Source: Chryseobacterium ureilyticum (GTDB taxonomy: Bacteria > Bacteroidota > Bacteroidia > Flavobacteriales > Weeksellaceae). From it: 64,000 nucleotides of DNA. The DNA lies in contig NZ_FTOL01000002.1 of NCBI RefSeq assembly GCF_900156735.1, forward strand, positions 248,001-312,000, written 5' to 3'. The translations under genes and the position numbers were made by a program. Shown here one piece after another: positions 15,980 to 25,157 of this stretch (positions are counted from its first letter, which is position 1; each line of letters opens with the position of its first letter). The notes under the pieces are model-generated. The model saw nothing but the letters and a program-made list of their open reading frames with translations. It did not search any database and was not told the origin of the DNA.

Positions 15980-16828
15980 ATGAACAGAAAATCTTATGAC
16001 TTGTCTTTTCAAAAATTATTGACAAAAAGAACCGTTTTTATGAGTATTATTGTTGCTGCAACATTTACATCCTGTAATAAAAATAGTGAGGAGCTGGCAA
16101 CAGAAGCCCAAACCACAGCAGCAAATGTTGAAAACCTGAGAAAAGGTCAGCTTGGAGGTCAGGAAATTACTTACGAAAGAAAGAACGGGCTGAATTTCTT
16201 CGAGGGAGATATGGTTCTTTCGGACCAACAACTGACTGAAGGTGGTGCATCTAACAGAGGTGGTGCTACCTATTCAAGATGGCCAAATCGTACTATTTAC
16301 TATACCATTGCCGGTAATATGGGTTCCATTAATGTCAATAAAATAAATACTGCGGTTAGTGAATACAATTCTAAAACGAATGCGCGTTGGGTTCAGCGTA
16401 CCAATCAATCTAATTATGTAGAATTTATTTTCGGAAGTTCAAACGGATCAGATGGTTGGGCTCACATCGGATATCAGGGAGGAAAACAGACTATTTCTCT
16501 GGATCAATATATTTCTGTGGGATCAGTAATCCATGAAATGGGGCACACCGTGGGTCTTTATCATGAGCATTCCAGACAAGACAGAGATCAGTATGTGAGT
16601 ATCCAATGGAATAATATTCAGGATGGACAGGGATATAATTTCAACAAGTACAATTCAGGAACAGATATAGGTCCTTTTAATATCAATTCTGTGATGATGT
16701 ACTGGCCAACGTCTTATTCTAAAAACGGATTACCTACTATTAAAAGAGCTGACAATACAAATTTCACTTATAACAGAACCGGCTTTACAACGGGAGATAT
16801 TAACACAATCAATGCAATGTATCCTTAG
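15980..16828 (+). CDS. Astacin-like (M12A) zinc metalloprotease, probable lipoprotein
   Basis: 282 residues. The N-terminus has a basic stretch then MSIIVAATFTSCNKN, with a likely lipobox (FTSC, Cys35), so it is probably a lipid-anchored or exported protein; a second possible start is Met21. After a pro-region (about 36-85) comes the protease domain with the astacin zinc site HEMGHTVGLYHEHSRQDRD (about 185-203) and the Met-turn SVMMYWPTSYS. The domain closes with the typical DINTINAMYP. Flavastacin from a related genus is an M12A enzyme, so a peptidase of that kind is expected. No T9SS C-terminal domain is present. A shared terminator follows. Confidence 0.9.
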   Translation: MNRKSYDLSFQKLLTKRTVFMSIIVAATFTSCNKNSEELATEAQTTAANVENLRKGQLGGQEITYERKNGLNFFEGDMVLSDQQLTEGGASNRGGATYSRWPNRTIYYTIAGNMGSINVNKINTAVSEYNSKTNARWVQRTNQSNYVEFIFGSSNGSDGWAHIGYQGGKQTISLDQYISVGSVIHEMGHTVGLYHEHSRQDRDQYVSIQWNNIQDGQGYNFNKYNSGTDIGPFNINSVMMYWPTSYSKNGLPTIKRADNTNFTYNRTGFTTGDINTINAMYP

Positions 16829-16846
16829 TTTTTAAGTTTGATACAA

Positions 16847-16886
16847 AAAAAAAGGAAAAGAACTTTATGAGTTCTTTTCCTTTTTA
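16847..16886. terminator. Bidirectional terminator overlapping the end of the PIF1-like gene
   Basis: Perfect inverted repeat AAAAAGGAAAAGAAC / GTTCTTTTCCTTTTT with a 7-base loop. The loop holds the stop codon of the minus-strand helicase gene, and one arm encodes its last residues (KKEKN). Confidence 0.8.
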
Positions 16887-18991
16887 TAGTTATAATGATT
16901 GATCAAAATTCGGATCTCATTAAATTCAAAATCATTAGGTAATGCATTCTTCCACTCTGTTAATGTTTCGTGTGGATTTTTATAAAATTCAGTTTCAAAA
17001 GCTTTGATCTTATCTGAAGTAATAACTCTTGAAATATCCAGCAATCCCTGCTCTGCAAACTTGGCAAGATGTCCGATTACCGTTTCTTTTACCAGACCTC
17101 TTTCTAGTGCAATCTCACCGATGGTTTTCCCCTCTTCAAATAACTGGAATGTCAGTACTTGTGATGGCACTTTAACAATCTTCATGCTTACTTCTTTATC
17201 ATTCTTCTCATCCAGAAGTCTGGTTTCCAAAAGATGAATGTCTTTTAAGTTATTCAGGTATTCTTCAATATCTTCCAGCCAGCTTTTAACTTCTTCATTG
17301 TATTGTTTCAGTCCTTTTGCTCCTTTTATTTCTGCATAAAATTCTTTTAAAGGATCGAAAATTTTGTTTCTGGTTTCGGTAAAAAAGAAATTTACAGCTC
17401 CTTTGGATTTACTTTCAATCTCAGTCCATTCTTCTTTTTGTGCAATAAAATTGTTGACCTTCTGAAAAATGATACGTTCCAACTTTTCAAAGATTTTTCC
17501 AAGATTGGTAGCTTCATGCTTCAATTGCAGATAAAGCTGATTAGCTTTAACGTGATCTATATTTTTGGTAGTGATGGAAAGCTTGTTCCACTCTTCCACT
17601 TCTTTTAAAAACCATATACAATCAACAGTACGAAGAACTTTTCTGATACTGTAATCGTACTTCTCCTGATTCAGAATAGCTTCTACATTATCATTGGCAA
17701 CCGTATCACTATGGAAATGCAGAATTCTGTTATCTTTAAAAATAACTTCAGGTGTGATTTTAGATTTTAAAACAATACCTTCCAGGGTTCTACAACGTGA
17801 CAATGCTACATAGACCTGCCCTGCTGTAAAACTTTTCCCTGCATCAATGATCACTTTATCAAAAGTAAGTCCTTGACTTTTATGAATGGTAACTGCCCAG
17901 GCAAGTTTTATAGGAAACTGCTCAAAACTTCCTAAAACTTCTTCTTTAATCGTTTTATCGGTATCAAGGAAATATTTTTTCTGTTCCCAGGTTTCTCTTT
18001 TTACAGTGATTTCTCTTTCACTTTCGTCCAGAACAACACGAATTTCATTTTCATCCAACCCAATGATTTCTCCCAGCTTTCCATTGAAATATTTCTTTTC
18101 TCCGGAAATATCATTTCGAATAAACATGATCTGAGCGCCTATTTTCAATTCTAAAAACTGCTCATTCGGAAATTGATTTTCTTTAAAATCACCTACCAGT
18201 TTAGCTTCGTAAGTTTGAGCATCAACTTTTATCTCTGTTAATTTCTCCTGGTTTATTTCATCCGCCATTTTATTGTGAGAACACAGATAGACGTAAGATT
18301 CTTTACCCATATCAAAATTGGGATCGTATCTTTTATTAAGATGGTCAAAATCAATATTGGCTACATCTCCATCACGAATTGCATTTAATATTTCCAAAAA
18401 TTCCTGATCAGACTGCCTGTAAACTTTCGTCAGCTCGATGGTAACAATCGGAATATCTTTAATTGCATGACTATCAAAGAAGAATGGTGAATCATAATAC
18501 ATTTTCAGGATATGCTCATCTCTTACCACAGGTGGAAGCTGAAACAAGTCTCCAATGAAAAGCATCTGTACTCCTCCAAATCTTTGATTATTCCTTCTGA
18601 TAAATCTCAAAGAAAAATCCATCATATCCAGAACATCAGCCCGCAACATGGAAACCTCATCAATAATAATGATCTCAACCTCTCTTAAAAGCTTAAGTTT
18701 ATCTTTTCTATATTTGAAATGGGGCATCAGATCGGCAATATTATTTGCCAAACTGGTATCTATCCTTTCTGTGGTTGGCAAAAAGGTTCTTAGTGGTAAT
18801 CCGAACATGGAATGAATGGTCACACCACCTGCATTAATCGCTGCAATTCCTGTAGGAGCAATTACAATATGCTTTTTCTTTGTTCGTCTTACAAAATCGT
18901 TAAGAAATGTGGTTTTCCCTGTTCCCGCTTTCCCGGTTAAGAAAACACTTCTGTTCGTATACTCTATTAAGTCAAAAAAATGATTGTTCAT
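16865..18991 (-). CDS. PIF1-like helicase with C-terminal helix-turn-helix domain
   Basis: 708 residues from ATG at 18991; the longer frame to 19162 would run across the divergent lipoprotein gene and is rejected. SF1B 5'-3' DNA helicase. Walker A GKAGTGKTTFLNDF (about 20), APTGIAAINAGGVTIHSMF, Walker B IIIDEVSMLRADVLD, FIGDLFQLPP, then KLAWAVTIHKSQGLTFDKV and VYVALSRCRTLEGIVLKS (about 390-460). A long charged region follows, and near the C-terminus an HTH_40-type winged domain (LTFQLFEEGKTIGEIALERGLVKETVIGHLAKF), the same module found in RecQ-type proteins. Such PIF1 proteins are common in Bacteroidota. The promoter -7 element sits 6 bases before the ATG. Confidence 0.9.
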   Translation of the reverse strand: MNNHFFDLIEYTNRSVFLTGKAGTGKTTFLNDFVRRTKKKHIVIAPTGIAAINAGGVTIHSMFGLPLRTFLPTTERIDTSLANNIADLMPHFKYRKDKLKLLREVEIIIIDEVSMLRADVLDMMDFSLRFIRRNNQRFGGVQMLFIGDLFQLPPVVRDEHILKMYYDSPFFFDSHAIKDIPIVTIELTKVYRQSDQEFLEILNAIRDGDVANIDFDHLNKRYDPNFDMGKESYVYLCSHNKMADEINQEKLTEIKVDAQTYEAKLVGDFKENQFPNEQFLELKIGAQIMFIRNDISGEKKYFNGKLGEIIGLDENEIRVVLDESEREITVKRETWEQKKYFLDTDKTIKEEVLGSFEQFPIKLAWAVTIHKSQGLTFDKVIIDAGKSFTAGQVYVALSRCRTLEGIVLKSKITPEVIFKDNRILHFHSDTVANDNVEAILNQEKYDYSIRKVLRTVDCIWFLKEVEEWNKLSITTKNIDHVKANQLYLQLKHEATNLGKIFEKLERIIFQKVNNFIAQKEEWTEIESKSKGAVNFFFTETRNKIFDPLKEFYAEIKGAKGLKQYNEEVKSWLEDIEEYLNNLKDIHLLETRLLDEKNDKEVSMKIVKVPSQVLTFQLFEEGKTIGEIALERGLVKETVIGHLAKFAEQGLLDISRVITSDKIKAFETEFYKNPHETLTEWKNALPNDFEFNEIRILINHYNYKKEKNS

Positions 18992-18997
18992 CGTTGT

Positions 18998-19005
18998 CAA
19001 AAATA
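18998..19005 (-). promoter_or_regulatory. -7 element TATTTTTG before the PIF1-like gene
   Basis: Perfect TAnnTTTG on the minus strand, 6 bases before the ATG, implying an almost leaderless mRNA. It supports the shorter start. Confidence 0.55.
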
Positions 19006-19073
19006 CGGAAATGAATTTGAATTTCTTACCTTGGCATAAGTTTTGAAAATTCTTAAAAAGAAAAAAGTCTATT

Positions 19074-19526
19074 GTGAAAAAAAATTTACTATCTATTCCT
19101 GTAATAGTATTATGTACTACTTTAATGTTGGTTTCCTGTAATACTTCGAAGCATCTTAACACTAATCTTCCTATTGATATTACCGATAGACCGGCAGATG
19201 AAGACAGTCAGAAATATGATCAGGCTCAGTTAGATAGATTAAAAGCATCCATTGAATCCGAAGCTACTGGAGAAAAATGTAAGAATGCCAGCGAATGGAC
19301 TTTTGCAGCAATGGGTGTAAAATCTTGTGGCGGACCTCAACAATACATTGCATATCCAAAGAAAATAGAAGCTTCTATTCTTCCGAGGATCAATGAATAT
19401 ACTGATAAAGTGAGGGTTTTTAATGAAAAATATAATATCGTATCAGATTGCGTGATGATAACACCTCCTACTTCTATTAAATGCATCAAGGAGGAAGCAA
19501 GACTTATCACTCCGGACAATAATTAA
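19074..19526 (+). CDS. Small lipoprotein of unknown function
   Basis: 150 residues, GTG start. Residues 1-22 (MKKNLLSIPVIVLCTTLMLVSC) are a lipoprotein signal with lipobox LVSC, Cys22 being the lipidated residue. The mature part is hydrophilic with three Cys pairs possible (EKCKNAS, KSCGGPQQ, SDCVM, IKCIKEE), which would suit disulfides in the periplasm. No family recognised. It is divergent from the PIF1-like helicase (82 bases apart) and followed by a terminator. Confidence 0.75.
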   Translation: MKKNLLSIPVIVLCTTLMLVSCNTSKHLNTNLPIDITDRPADEDSQKYDQAQLDRLKASIESEATGEKCKNASEWTFAAMGVKSCGGPQQYIAYPKKIEASILPRINEYTDKVRVFNEKYNIVSDCVMITPPTSIKCIKEEARLITPDNN

Positions 19527-19572
19527 AAATAAAGCAAAGGTTCTATATCAAATCAATACTAAGACTTGATAT

Positions 19573-19604
19573 ACAAAGCTCTGTCAGAAGACAGAGCTTT
19601 TGTT
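19573..19604 (+). terminator. Terminator, probably bidirectional
   Basis: Hairpin AAAGCTCTGTC / GACAGAGCTTT with T after it, between the convergent lipoprotein and carbonic anhydrase genes. Confidence 0.8.
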
Positions 19605-19629
19605 GTTTCATATTAAAGTTAAAGAAAAT

Positions 19630-20166
19630 TTACAATTCGTAGTCTTTTACATTTTCTTTATACCATGATGAATATTTTACATAGTTATCTGCAATTCTGT
19701 TCACCTCGCCTTCCAATAACTGTGCATTGATATCTTTAATTTTTTTAGCAGGAACTCCACCCCAGACTTCCCCGGATTTAATATGTGTTCCTTGAGTAAC
19801 TACAGATCCTGCTCCTACAATTGAATTTTCTTCAACCAGACAGTCATCCATCACAATTGCTCCCATTCCGATCAGTACATTATCTTTAATTGTACATCCG
19901 TGCACAATTGCGTTATGTCCGATAGAAACGTTATTTCCTATATTCAAAGGGTGTTTCTGATAAGTACAATGCAGCATTGCATTATCCTGAACATTTACTT
20001 TGTCTCCCATTTTAATATAGTGAACATCTCCTCTGATCACTGCATTATACCATACACTACAGTCTTTTCCCATGGTAACATCTCCAATAATAGTAGCTGT
20101 TTCAGCTAAAAACGTATTCTCTCCGATCTGTGGTATTTTCCCTAAAAGTTCTTTAATAAGTGCCAT
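19630..20166 (-). CDS. Gamma-class carbonic anhydrase-like hexapeptide protein
   Basis: 178 residues of left-handed beta-helix hexapeptide repeats (VTMGKDCSVWYNAVIRGDVHYIKMGDKVNVQDNAMLH). The three zinc-binding His of the gamma-CA/YrdA family are visible in context: MLHCTYQ, GHNAIVHGC. A C-terminal helix (INAQLLEGEVNRIADNYVKYSSWYKENV) completes the trimer fold. Proteins of this group (YrdA, PaaY, CaiE-like) bind zinc and some hydrate CO2; activity cannot be told from sequence. The start MALIKELLGKIPQIGENTFLAETA matches the family N-terminus. Confidence 0.9.
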   Translation of the reverse strand: MALIKELLGKIPQIGENTFLAETATIIGDVTMGKDCSVWYNAVIRGDVHYIKMGDKVNVQDNAMLHCTYQKHPLNIGNNVSIGHNAIVHGCTIKDNVLIGMGAIVMDDCLVEENSIVGAGSVVTQGTHIKSGEVWGGVPAKKIKDINAQLLEGEVNRIADNYVKYSSWYKENVKDYEL

Positions 20167-20302
20167 AGTTTTAATTTGAAAATTTGAAAATGAGCTATTT
20201 GAAAATAAGATTTACTACCATTTTAATTCCGGTATATAACTTCTAAATTAAAGCGATAGCAAAAATCTAACTCTCAATTTCCAGCTTCTAACTTCTAATG
20301 CG

Positions 20303-20310
20303 TATTTTTG
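20303..20310 (+). promoter_or_regulatory. -7 element TATTTTTG before the nfu gene
   Basis: Perfect TAnnTTTG 21 bases before the ATG at 20332. A longer TTG-initiated frame at 20308 would overlap it and is rejected. Confidence 0.6.
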
Positions 20311-20331
20311 TATCTCAAATTTAACGAAAAA

Positions 20332-21210
20332 ATGCGTACCGTACTTATAGAACCAACTGAAAACCCAAAAGTGATGAAATTTGTAGCAGACTACAACTTG
20401 ATTCCGGGGTCTTTAGAGCTGGACAGAAATTCAGATATTTCAGAAATTCCTTTAGCACAGGAACTTTTCAATTATCCGTTTGTGGAAAGAGTTTTCATTA
20501 CGGCTAATTTTGTAGCTGTGGCAAAACAGGATACCATCGAATGGGAACACGTAGCTGAAAGTCTGAAAAATGTAATTGAGGATGAATTATTGGCAAATCC
20601 GAGAATTTATCTTCAGAAGAAGAAAGAAATGTATCAGATTTATTCTGAAATGACCCCTAACCCGAATGTAATGAAGTTTGTTTCCAGCAAACTGCTTATG
20701 GAAGGTTTTGTGGAAGTAAAATCAAAAGAAGCTGCTGCTGATGTTCCTTTGGCAGAGGCTATTTTTAATGAATTTGATTTTGCAACTGAAGTTTTCATTT
20801 CGGATAATTTCGTAGCTGTTACCAAAAATCATTCTGTAGAATGGCATGAGGTAATGATTACAGTTCGTGCTCTTATCGCTGATTATCTTCAAAACGGAGG
20901 GGAAATTTCAAAAATAGAGCCTCACAAACACGAAAATCCTGTAGAAAAAATTCTTAACAGAGATTACACCGAAGATGAGCAAAAAATTTCTGATATTTTA
21001 AATGAATATGTAGCACCTGCTGTAGAAAATGATGGTGGAAAAATTTCTTTAATGGAATATGATCAATCCAGCAAAACGGCTAAAATGCTTTTACAGGGAG
21101 CATGTTCAGGATGTCCGAGTTCTACTGCTACTTTGAAAAACGGTATTGAAAATATCCTGAAGCAATTCGTTCCGGATCTTGTAGAAAGAGTGGAAGCAGT
21201 AAACGGATAA
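20332..21210 (+). CDS. NifU-family Fe-S scaffold/carrier with two Nfu N-domains
   Basis: 292 residues. Two N-terminal Nfu_N-type domains in tandem: 1-88 (VLIEPTENPKVMKFVADY) and about 100-190 (IYSEMTPNPNVMKFVSSK), both with the N-P-x-V-M-K-F-V signature. A C-terminal NifU domain (about 215-292) follows, with the cluster-binding pair in GACSGCPSSTATLKNGIENIL. It should assemble or carry a [4Fe-4S] cluster at a dimer interface. Most Nfu proteins have at most one N-domain; the doubled form is known in Bacteroidota. It is followed at 10 and 3 base intervals by an FMN reductase and hemH, suggesting an operon for iron/haem cofactors. Confidence 0.9.
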   Translation: MRTVLIEPTENPKVMKFVADYNLIPGSLELDRNSDISEIPLAQELFNYPFVERVFITANFVAVAKQDTIEWEHVAESLKNVIEDELLANPRIYLQKKKEMYQIYSEMTPNPNVMKFVSSKLLMEGFVEVKSKEAAADVPLAEAIFNEFDFATEVFISDNFVAVTKNHSVEWHEVMITVRALIADYLQNGGEISKIEPHKHENPVEKILNRDYTEDEQKISDILNEYVAPAVENDGGKISLMEYDQSSKTAKMLLQGACSGCPSSTATLKNGIENILKQFVPDLVERVEAVNG

Positions 21211-21220
21211 CATTTACTTC

Positions 21221-21757
21221 ATGACCGCTCGCAAAAAAATTCTGGTCATTATCGGAAGTGCAACAAAGAATTCCAGCAATCAAAAACTGATGGAACAGGT
21301 ATTGGATAAAAATCCTGATATTCTTTTTCAGATGTATGATGATCTTTCTATTCTTCCCCATTTTGATACATCATTAACAGATGTTGATACGCCGGACGAA
21401 ATAGTGAAGATCAGGAAATATATTGAGAATTCATCAGGAGTTATATTTTCTACCCCGGAATATATTTTCAGTATTCCCAGCAGATTAAAAAACTTACTGG
21501 AATGGTGTGTTTCCACCAATGTATTTTCAGAAAAACCTGTTGCATGTATCACAGGTTCTGCCAGCGGAGAAAAAGGTCATGAAGAATTATTATTGTTATT
21601 AAATACTCTCGGAGCCAAAACAGATGATAAACATCAGCTGTTAATAAAGGGAATAAAGGGTAAACTTGAGTCTGACGGCTCAGTTGAAAACAATACCTTT
21701 GCTAAAGTATTACAATTGGTAACAGATTTTGAAAAGTCTGTTTCATCATTAAAATAA
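21221..21757 (+). CDS. NADPH-dependent FMN reductase-family oxidoreductase
   Basis: 178 residues with a flavodoxin-like fold: LVIIGSATKNSSNQKLMEQVL at the N-terminus (FMN phosphate loop), GVIFSTPEYIFSIPSRLKNLLEWC (about 66-95, the typical PEYN.S.P..LKN.ID segment, here PEYIFSIPSRLKNLLEW) and a GSASGEKGHEELLLLLNTLGA segment. It belongs to the NADPH:FMN/quinone reductase group; the natural acceptor is unknown. It lies 10 bases after the nfu gene and ends 3 bases before hemH, so it is within one operon. A link to haem or Fe-S metabolism is inferred from that only. Confidence 0.87.
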   Translation: MTARKKILVIIGSATKNSSNQKLMEQVLDKNPDILFQMYDDLSILPHFDTSLTDVDTPDEIVKIRKYIENSSGVIFSTPEYIFSIPSRLKNLLEWCVSTNVFSEKPVACITGSASGEKGHEELLLLLNTLGAKTDDKHQLLIKGIKGKLESDGSVENNTFAKVLQLVTDFEKSVSSLK

Positions 21758-21760
21758 AAA

Positions 21761-22798
21761 ATGTTGAGTAAAAAAGGAATTTTATTAGTCAATCTTGGAT
21801 CGCCAAAATCTACGGCTGTAAATGATGTAAAAGATTATCTTGATGAATTTTTGATGGATGAAAGGGTAATTGATTACCGATGGATCTTCAGAGCTCTTCT
21901 TGTTCAGGGTGTTATTTTAAAAACAAGACCTGCCAAATCTGCCGAAGCTTATAAAACGGTATGGACGGATGAAGGTTCTCCTTTGATTTTCATTACGGAA
22001 AGAATTCAGAAAAAGCTTCAGAAAGTAGTGGATGTACCTGTGGAAATCGGGATGAGATATGCTGAACCTAGTATTGAAACCGGAATTCAAAAATTGGTAG
22101 ATCAGGGAATTTCTGAGATCGTTCTATTCCCTTTGTACCCTCAATATGCAATGAGTACTACGGAAACCGTTATCGAAAAGGCTGAAGAAGTAAGAAAGAA
22201 AAAGTTTCCAAATATAAAGATCAATTATATTCAGCCGTTTTATAACAGGGATATTTACATCAACTGTCTGGCTGAAAGTATTAAGGAAAAGCTTCCTGAA
22301 AATTTTGATGCTTTACAGTTTTCTTATCATGGAGTTCCGGAAAGACATATCTATAAAACAGATCCTTCCAAGACCTGTAAAATTGATGATGCCAACTGTA
22401 TCAACAGCCAGGTGGATACACACAATGCATATTGCTACAGACATCAGTGTTATAAAACAACTGAAGCTGTCATTGCTAAAATGGGACTTCCAAAGGAAAA
22501 AACGATTATCTCTTTCCAGTCAAGATTAGGAAAAGATAAATGGATTGAGCCTTATACGGACGAAACGTTGGAAACAATTGGCAAAAAAGGAGTGAAAAAC
22601 TTAGCTATTGTGTGTCCGGCATTCGTTTCAGACTGTCTTGAAACATTGGAAGAAATTTCTGTGGAAGGTAAAGAACAGTTCATGCATGGAGGTGGAGAAA
22701 ATTTCCATTATATTCCTTGCCTGAACGATGAAGACCGATGGATAGAGGTGGTAAAAACACTTTGCGAAGAGAAACTGAATGATTTTTATTTAGTATAA
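21761..22798 (+). CDS. hemH: Ferrochelatase
   Basis: 345 residues. Inserts Fe2+ into protoporphyrin IX, last step of protohaem synthesis. Family signatures: ILLVNLGSPKS at the start, LFPLYPQYAMSTT (about 122-134), the catalytic His in LQFSYHGVPERH (His190) and the second-half acidic signature VSDCLETLEEI. Between them is a Cys-rich stretch with Cys206, 213, 225 and 230 (SKTCKIDDANC...YCYRHQC), which resembles internal [2Fe-2S] sites reported in some bacterial ferrochelatases; E. coli HemH lacks it. It follows the FMN reductase by 3 bases and ends at a strong terminator. Confidence 0.95.
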   Translation: MLSKKGILLVNLGSPKSTAVNDVKDYLDEFLMDERVIDYRWIFRALLVQGVILKTRPAKSAEAYKTVWTDEGSPLIFITERIQKKLQKVVDVPVEIGMRYAEPSIETGIQKLVDQGISEIVLFPLYPQYAMSTTETVIEKAEEVRKKKFPNIKINYIQPFYNRDIYINCLAESIKEKLPENFDALQFSYHGVPERHIYKTDPSKTCKIDDANCINSQVDTHNAYCYRHQCYKTTEAVIAKMGLPKEKTIISFQSRLGKDKWIEPYTDETLETIGKKGVKNLAIVCPAFVSDCLETLEEISVEGKEQFMHGGGENFHYIPCLNDEDRWIEVVKTLCEEKLNDFYLV

Positions 22799-22816
22799 TC
22801 ATTTACTTATAAAATA

Positions 22817-22852
22817 TAAAAAGCCCACAGAAAATTTTCTGTGGGCTTTCTC
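22817..22852 (+). terminator. Terminator between hemH and the M4 protease
   Basis: Inverted repeat AAAGCCCACAGAAAA / TTTTCTGTGGGCTTT with T; lies between convergent genes and can serve both. Confidence 0.85.
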
Positions 22853-22871
22853 TTGAAATATATTAAGATTG

Positions 22872-24827
22872 TTATTTTTTGATTAAGTTTCCTGCTTTCT
22901 GCCCGTTTACTGTTACAATATAAACTCCCGGAAGCATATTAGATGGAAGTTTTATGTTCAGTTTATTTACACCGTCTGTTAAGGTTACTTTTTCAGAAAT
23001 TTCTCTTTTTCCTGTCAGACTGGTCAGTTCTACAGTTCCTTTTCCTTCCTTACTTTCAAATGCTATAGTAAACATATCTGTTGCCGGATTCGGGCTGATA
23101 GTAAATAGAGATGCATTATTTGCCGATGCAACAAGTCCTGATGGAGAAGTACCTCCACCAACACCTACAGCATTCCAGGCATTGGTCACCTGCGTTACTT
23201 CATTACTTCCTGCTCCGTAAAGATCTGCAGCCGCTTGTAAAGAGTATGTTCTTGCATTGGCATAAGTAGATGTTGAAATCAGATAAGTTGTTAATGTTCT
23301 GTAAGCAATTGCTGCTGCTTTATCCAATCCGATTCCTGAAACATTATAAGCGAAACCTTTATCATTAGTACCAGATCCTCCTGTTACCAATAAGTAATAC
23401 CAGAAATTTAAAACTCCTGAATTGGTATGAACGCCACAATAGTCATTAGCCTGGCTAGGACTTGCACATCCAGAAGTGGTAGTCGCTTTCCAATAGGTTC
23501 CCAAATAAGTATCCGGTTGTCCATAAGCATTAGGATTCGCCATATCTCTGATGACATAACTGAAATCTTCTCCTAACGTCCAGCTTGCCTGTGTAGGTCT
23601 TGCCCAACGTTCTATAGAGTTTCCGAAGATATCGGAGAAGCCTTCATTCAATGCTCCTGATTCTCTTTGGTAGACAAGATTAGCTGTTTTTGAAGTCATT
23701 CCGTGGGCAATTTCGTGTCCGCAAACATCAATAGCTGTCAACGGTTTTCCTCCGTTCGTTGAAGAACTTCCATCTCCATAGGTCATTCTTGAACCGTCCC
23801 AGAAGGCATTAAAGTAATTGGTAGAATAGTGAACATATGATTTGATTGCAAAATGGTTGTTATCAATACTCTTTCTTCCGAATTTTGTATAAAGATAATC
23901 CACGGTCATTTCTGCTCCCCAATGTGCGTCAGTAGCGTATTGATCTTTGTTGGTATTTACATTATTCCAAACATTATCTGTATCTGTAAAGTCTACAGCT
24001 GCTGAATAGCTGGTCCCTTTCTTTAAATTATAAGTTTCTACAGGAGTTCCTCCGTTTCTTCCTGTTTCTCTTAGTCTATAGCTCCCATTATAGGAATCGG
24101 TAACAATATTTCTATTTCCGCTGTAAGCCGTTGTAGCTGTTCCCGGAGCATTCACATCATGAATGATAGCATCTACTCCCAGTACTTTTCCATTTTTTGC
24201 ATCTACAAAAACATATTGTCTGCTCAATGGTTTTTCTGAATAAATATCGAATTTATAAGCTAATCTCAGATCATTCAGTTTTTCATCAGTAGGATCTGAA
24301 TAATAAACCAATTCCCCTTTTGGAGCGAAACTTGCGCTGGCATCATTGGTTTCTTTTTTAATGAACTCCTCTTCATCTTTATTTTGCCATTTATAAGATT
24401 CTGCTCCTACAAATGATAGAGCACTTTGTAAAGCGATCTCTTCTGAAAGATTTGCTTTTCTCTCAACAGCTTTGGGAACATTCAGCATCCATTTTCCTGT
24501 TTGCCCTACAATTTTACCGTTTTTGGTCTGTACAGCCATCATTCCATACTCTACCGGAATATCATTAACAGTTTGTTGAAATCTATGAGTTTCAAACCCT
24601 AGCTGATCAACCTCATTACCTAATTTACGCGATTGTCCGGGAGAAAGTCTTTGTGATGTTTCATCAAATAAAACCGGACTTCCTTTAAATTCAGGTCCGT
24701 TTTTATCAAATCTCATAAATTCTGCGTGTAAACCGCTTTTTCCAGGAATTAGTTTTGATGGTGTGTTTTGCCCAAAAACAAATGAGCATGCAGCAACGCT
24801 TACTGCCAAGATAAATTTTGTTTTCAT
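22872..24827 (-). CDS. M4-family (thermolysin-like) metalloprotease with T9SS sorting domain
   Basis: 651 residues. Signal peptide (MKTKFILAVSVAACSFVFG), a propeptide with FTP/PepSY-like domains (about 40-215), then the M4 catalytic domain with HEIAH (about 369-373) and the downstream ligand motif GALNEGFSDIFG. The C-terminal 75 residues form a type A T9SS sorting domain: SPNPATDMFTIAFES, LTSLTGKRE, LPGVYIVTVNGQKAGNLIKK. The protein should be exported by Sec, then across the outer membrane by the type IX system and cleaved. The next upstream gene on this strand is the T9SS plug protein, separated by a terminator. The 330-base gap upstream (24828-25157) is AT-rich and has no gene. Confidence 0.95.
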   Translation of the reverse strand: MKTKFILAVSVAACSFVFGQNTPSKLIPGKSGLHAEFMRFDKNGPEFKGSPVLFDETSQRLSPGQSRKLGNEVDQLGFETHRFQQTVNDIPVEYGMMAVQTKNGKIVGQTGKWMLNVPKAVERKANLSEEIALQSALSFVGAESYKWQNKDEEEFIKKETNDASASFAPKGELVYYSDPTDEKLNDLRLAYKFDIYSEKPLSRQYVFVDAKNGKVLGVDAIIHDVNAPGTATTAYSGNRNIVTDSYNGSYRLRETGRNGGTPVETYNLKKGTSYSAAVDFTDTDNVWNNVNTNKDQYATDAHWGAEMTVDYLYTKFGRKSIDNNHFAIKSYVHYSTNYFNAFWDGSRMTYGDGSSSTNGGKPLTAIDVCGHEIAHGMTSKTANLVYQRESGALNEGFSDIFGNSIERWARPTQASWTLGEDFSYVIRDMANPNAYGQPDTYLGTYWKATTTSGCASPSQANDYCGVHTNSGVLNFWYYLLVTGGSGTNDKGFAYNVSGIGLDKAAAIAYRTLTTYLISTSTYANARTYSLQAAADLYGAGSNEVTQVTNAWNAVGVGGGTSPSGLVASANNASLFTISPNPATDMFTIAFESKEGKGTVELTSLTGKREISEKVTLTDGVNKLNIKLPSNMLPGVYIVTVNGQKAGNLIKK

Positions 24828-25099
24828 AAAAATATTTGTTAAGTGTGATGACGAATGTATAAACTTTTCTCTACAAAAACACTATACTAATGATTAAAAT
24901 TCAATTGATATTATAAATCAATAAACAAATCACAATAATGATTTTAAAAAGAAGCGAAATATTTAAAAATAATTTTATTATTATAAATATTTTTAATTGA
25001 AAAATTTAATAAAAATCAACTTTTTGTGAATTATTATTTTCATTATGTTTCATATTATAGTGAATATAATTCGTGAAAATTTATATCTTTTGTAAAAAA

Positions 25100-25138
25100 A
25101 TAAAGGCTATCTTCAGTAAAGACAGCCTTAAATTGTAT
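25100..25138 (-). terminator. Terminator after the T9SS plug gene
   Basis: Hairpin with arms AAGGCTATCTT / AAGACAGCCTT (one mismatch) followed, on the minus strand, by a T run. It lies about 20 bases past the plug gene stop. Confidence 0.65.
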
Positions 25139-25157
25139 CATTAAGTTTTTAACATTG

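Noticed and set aside
18992-19162. 57-codon extension of the PIF1-like helicase
   Set aside because: It crosses the start of the divergent lipoprotein gene and the -7 element; the family begins at MNNHFFDLI.
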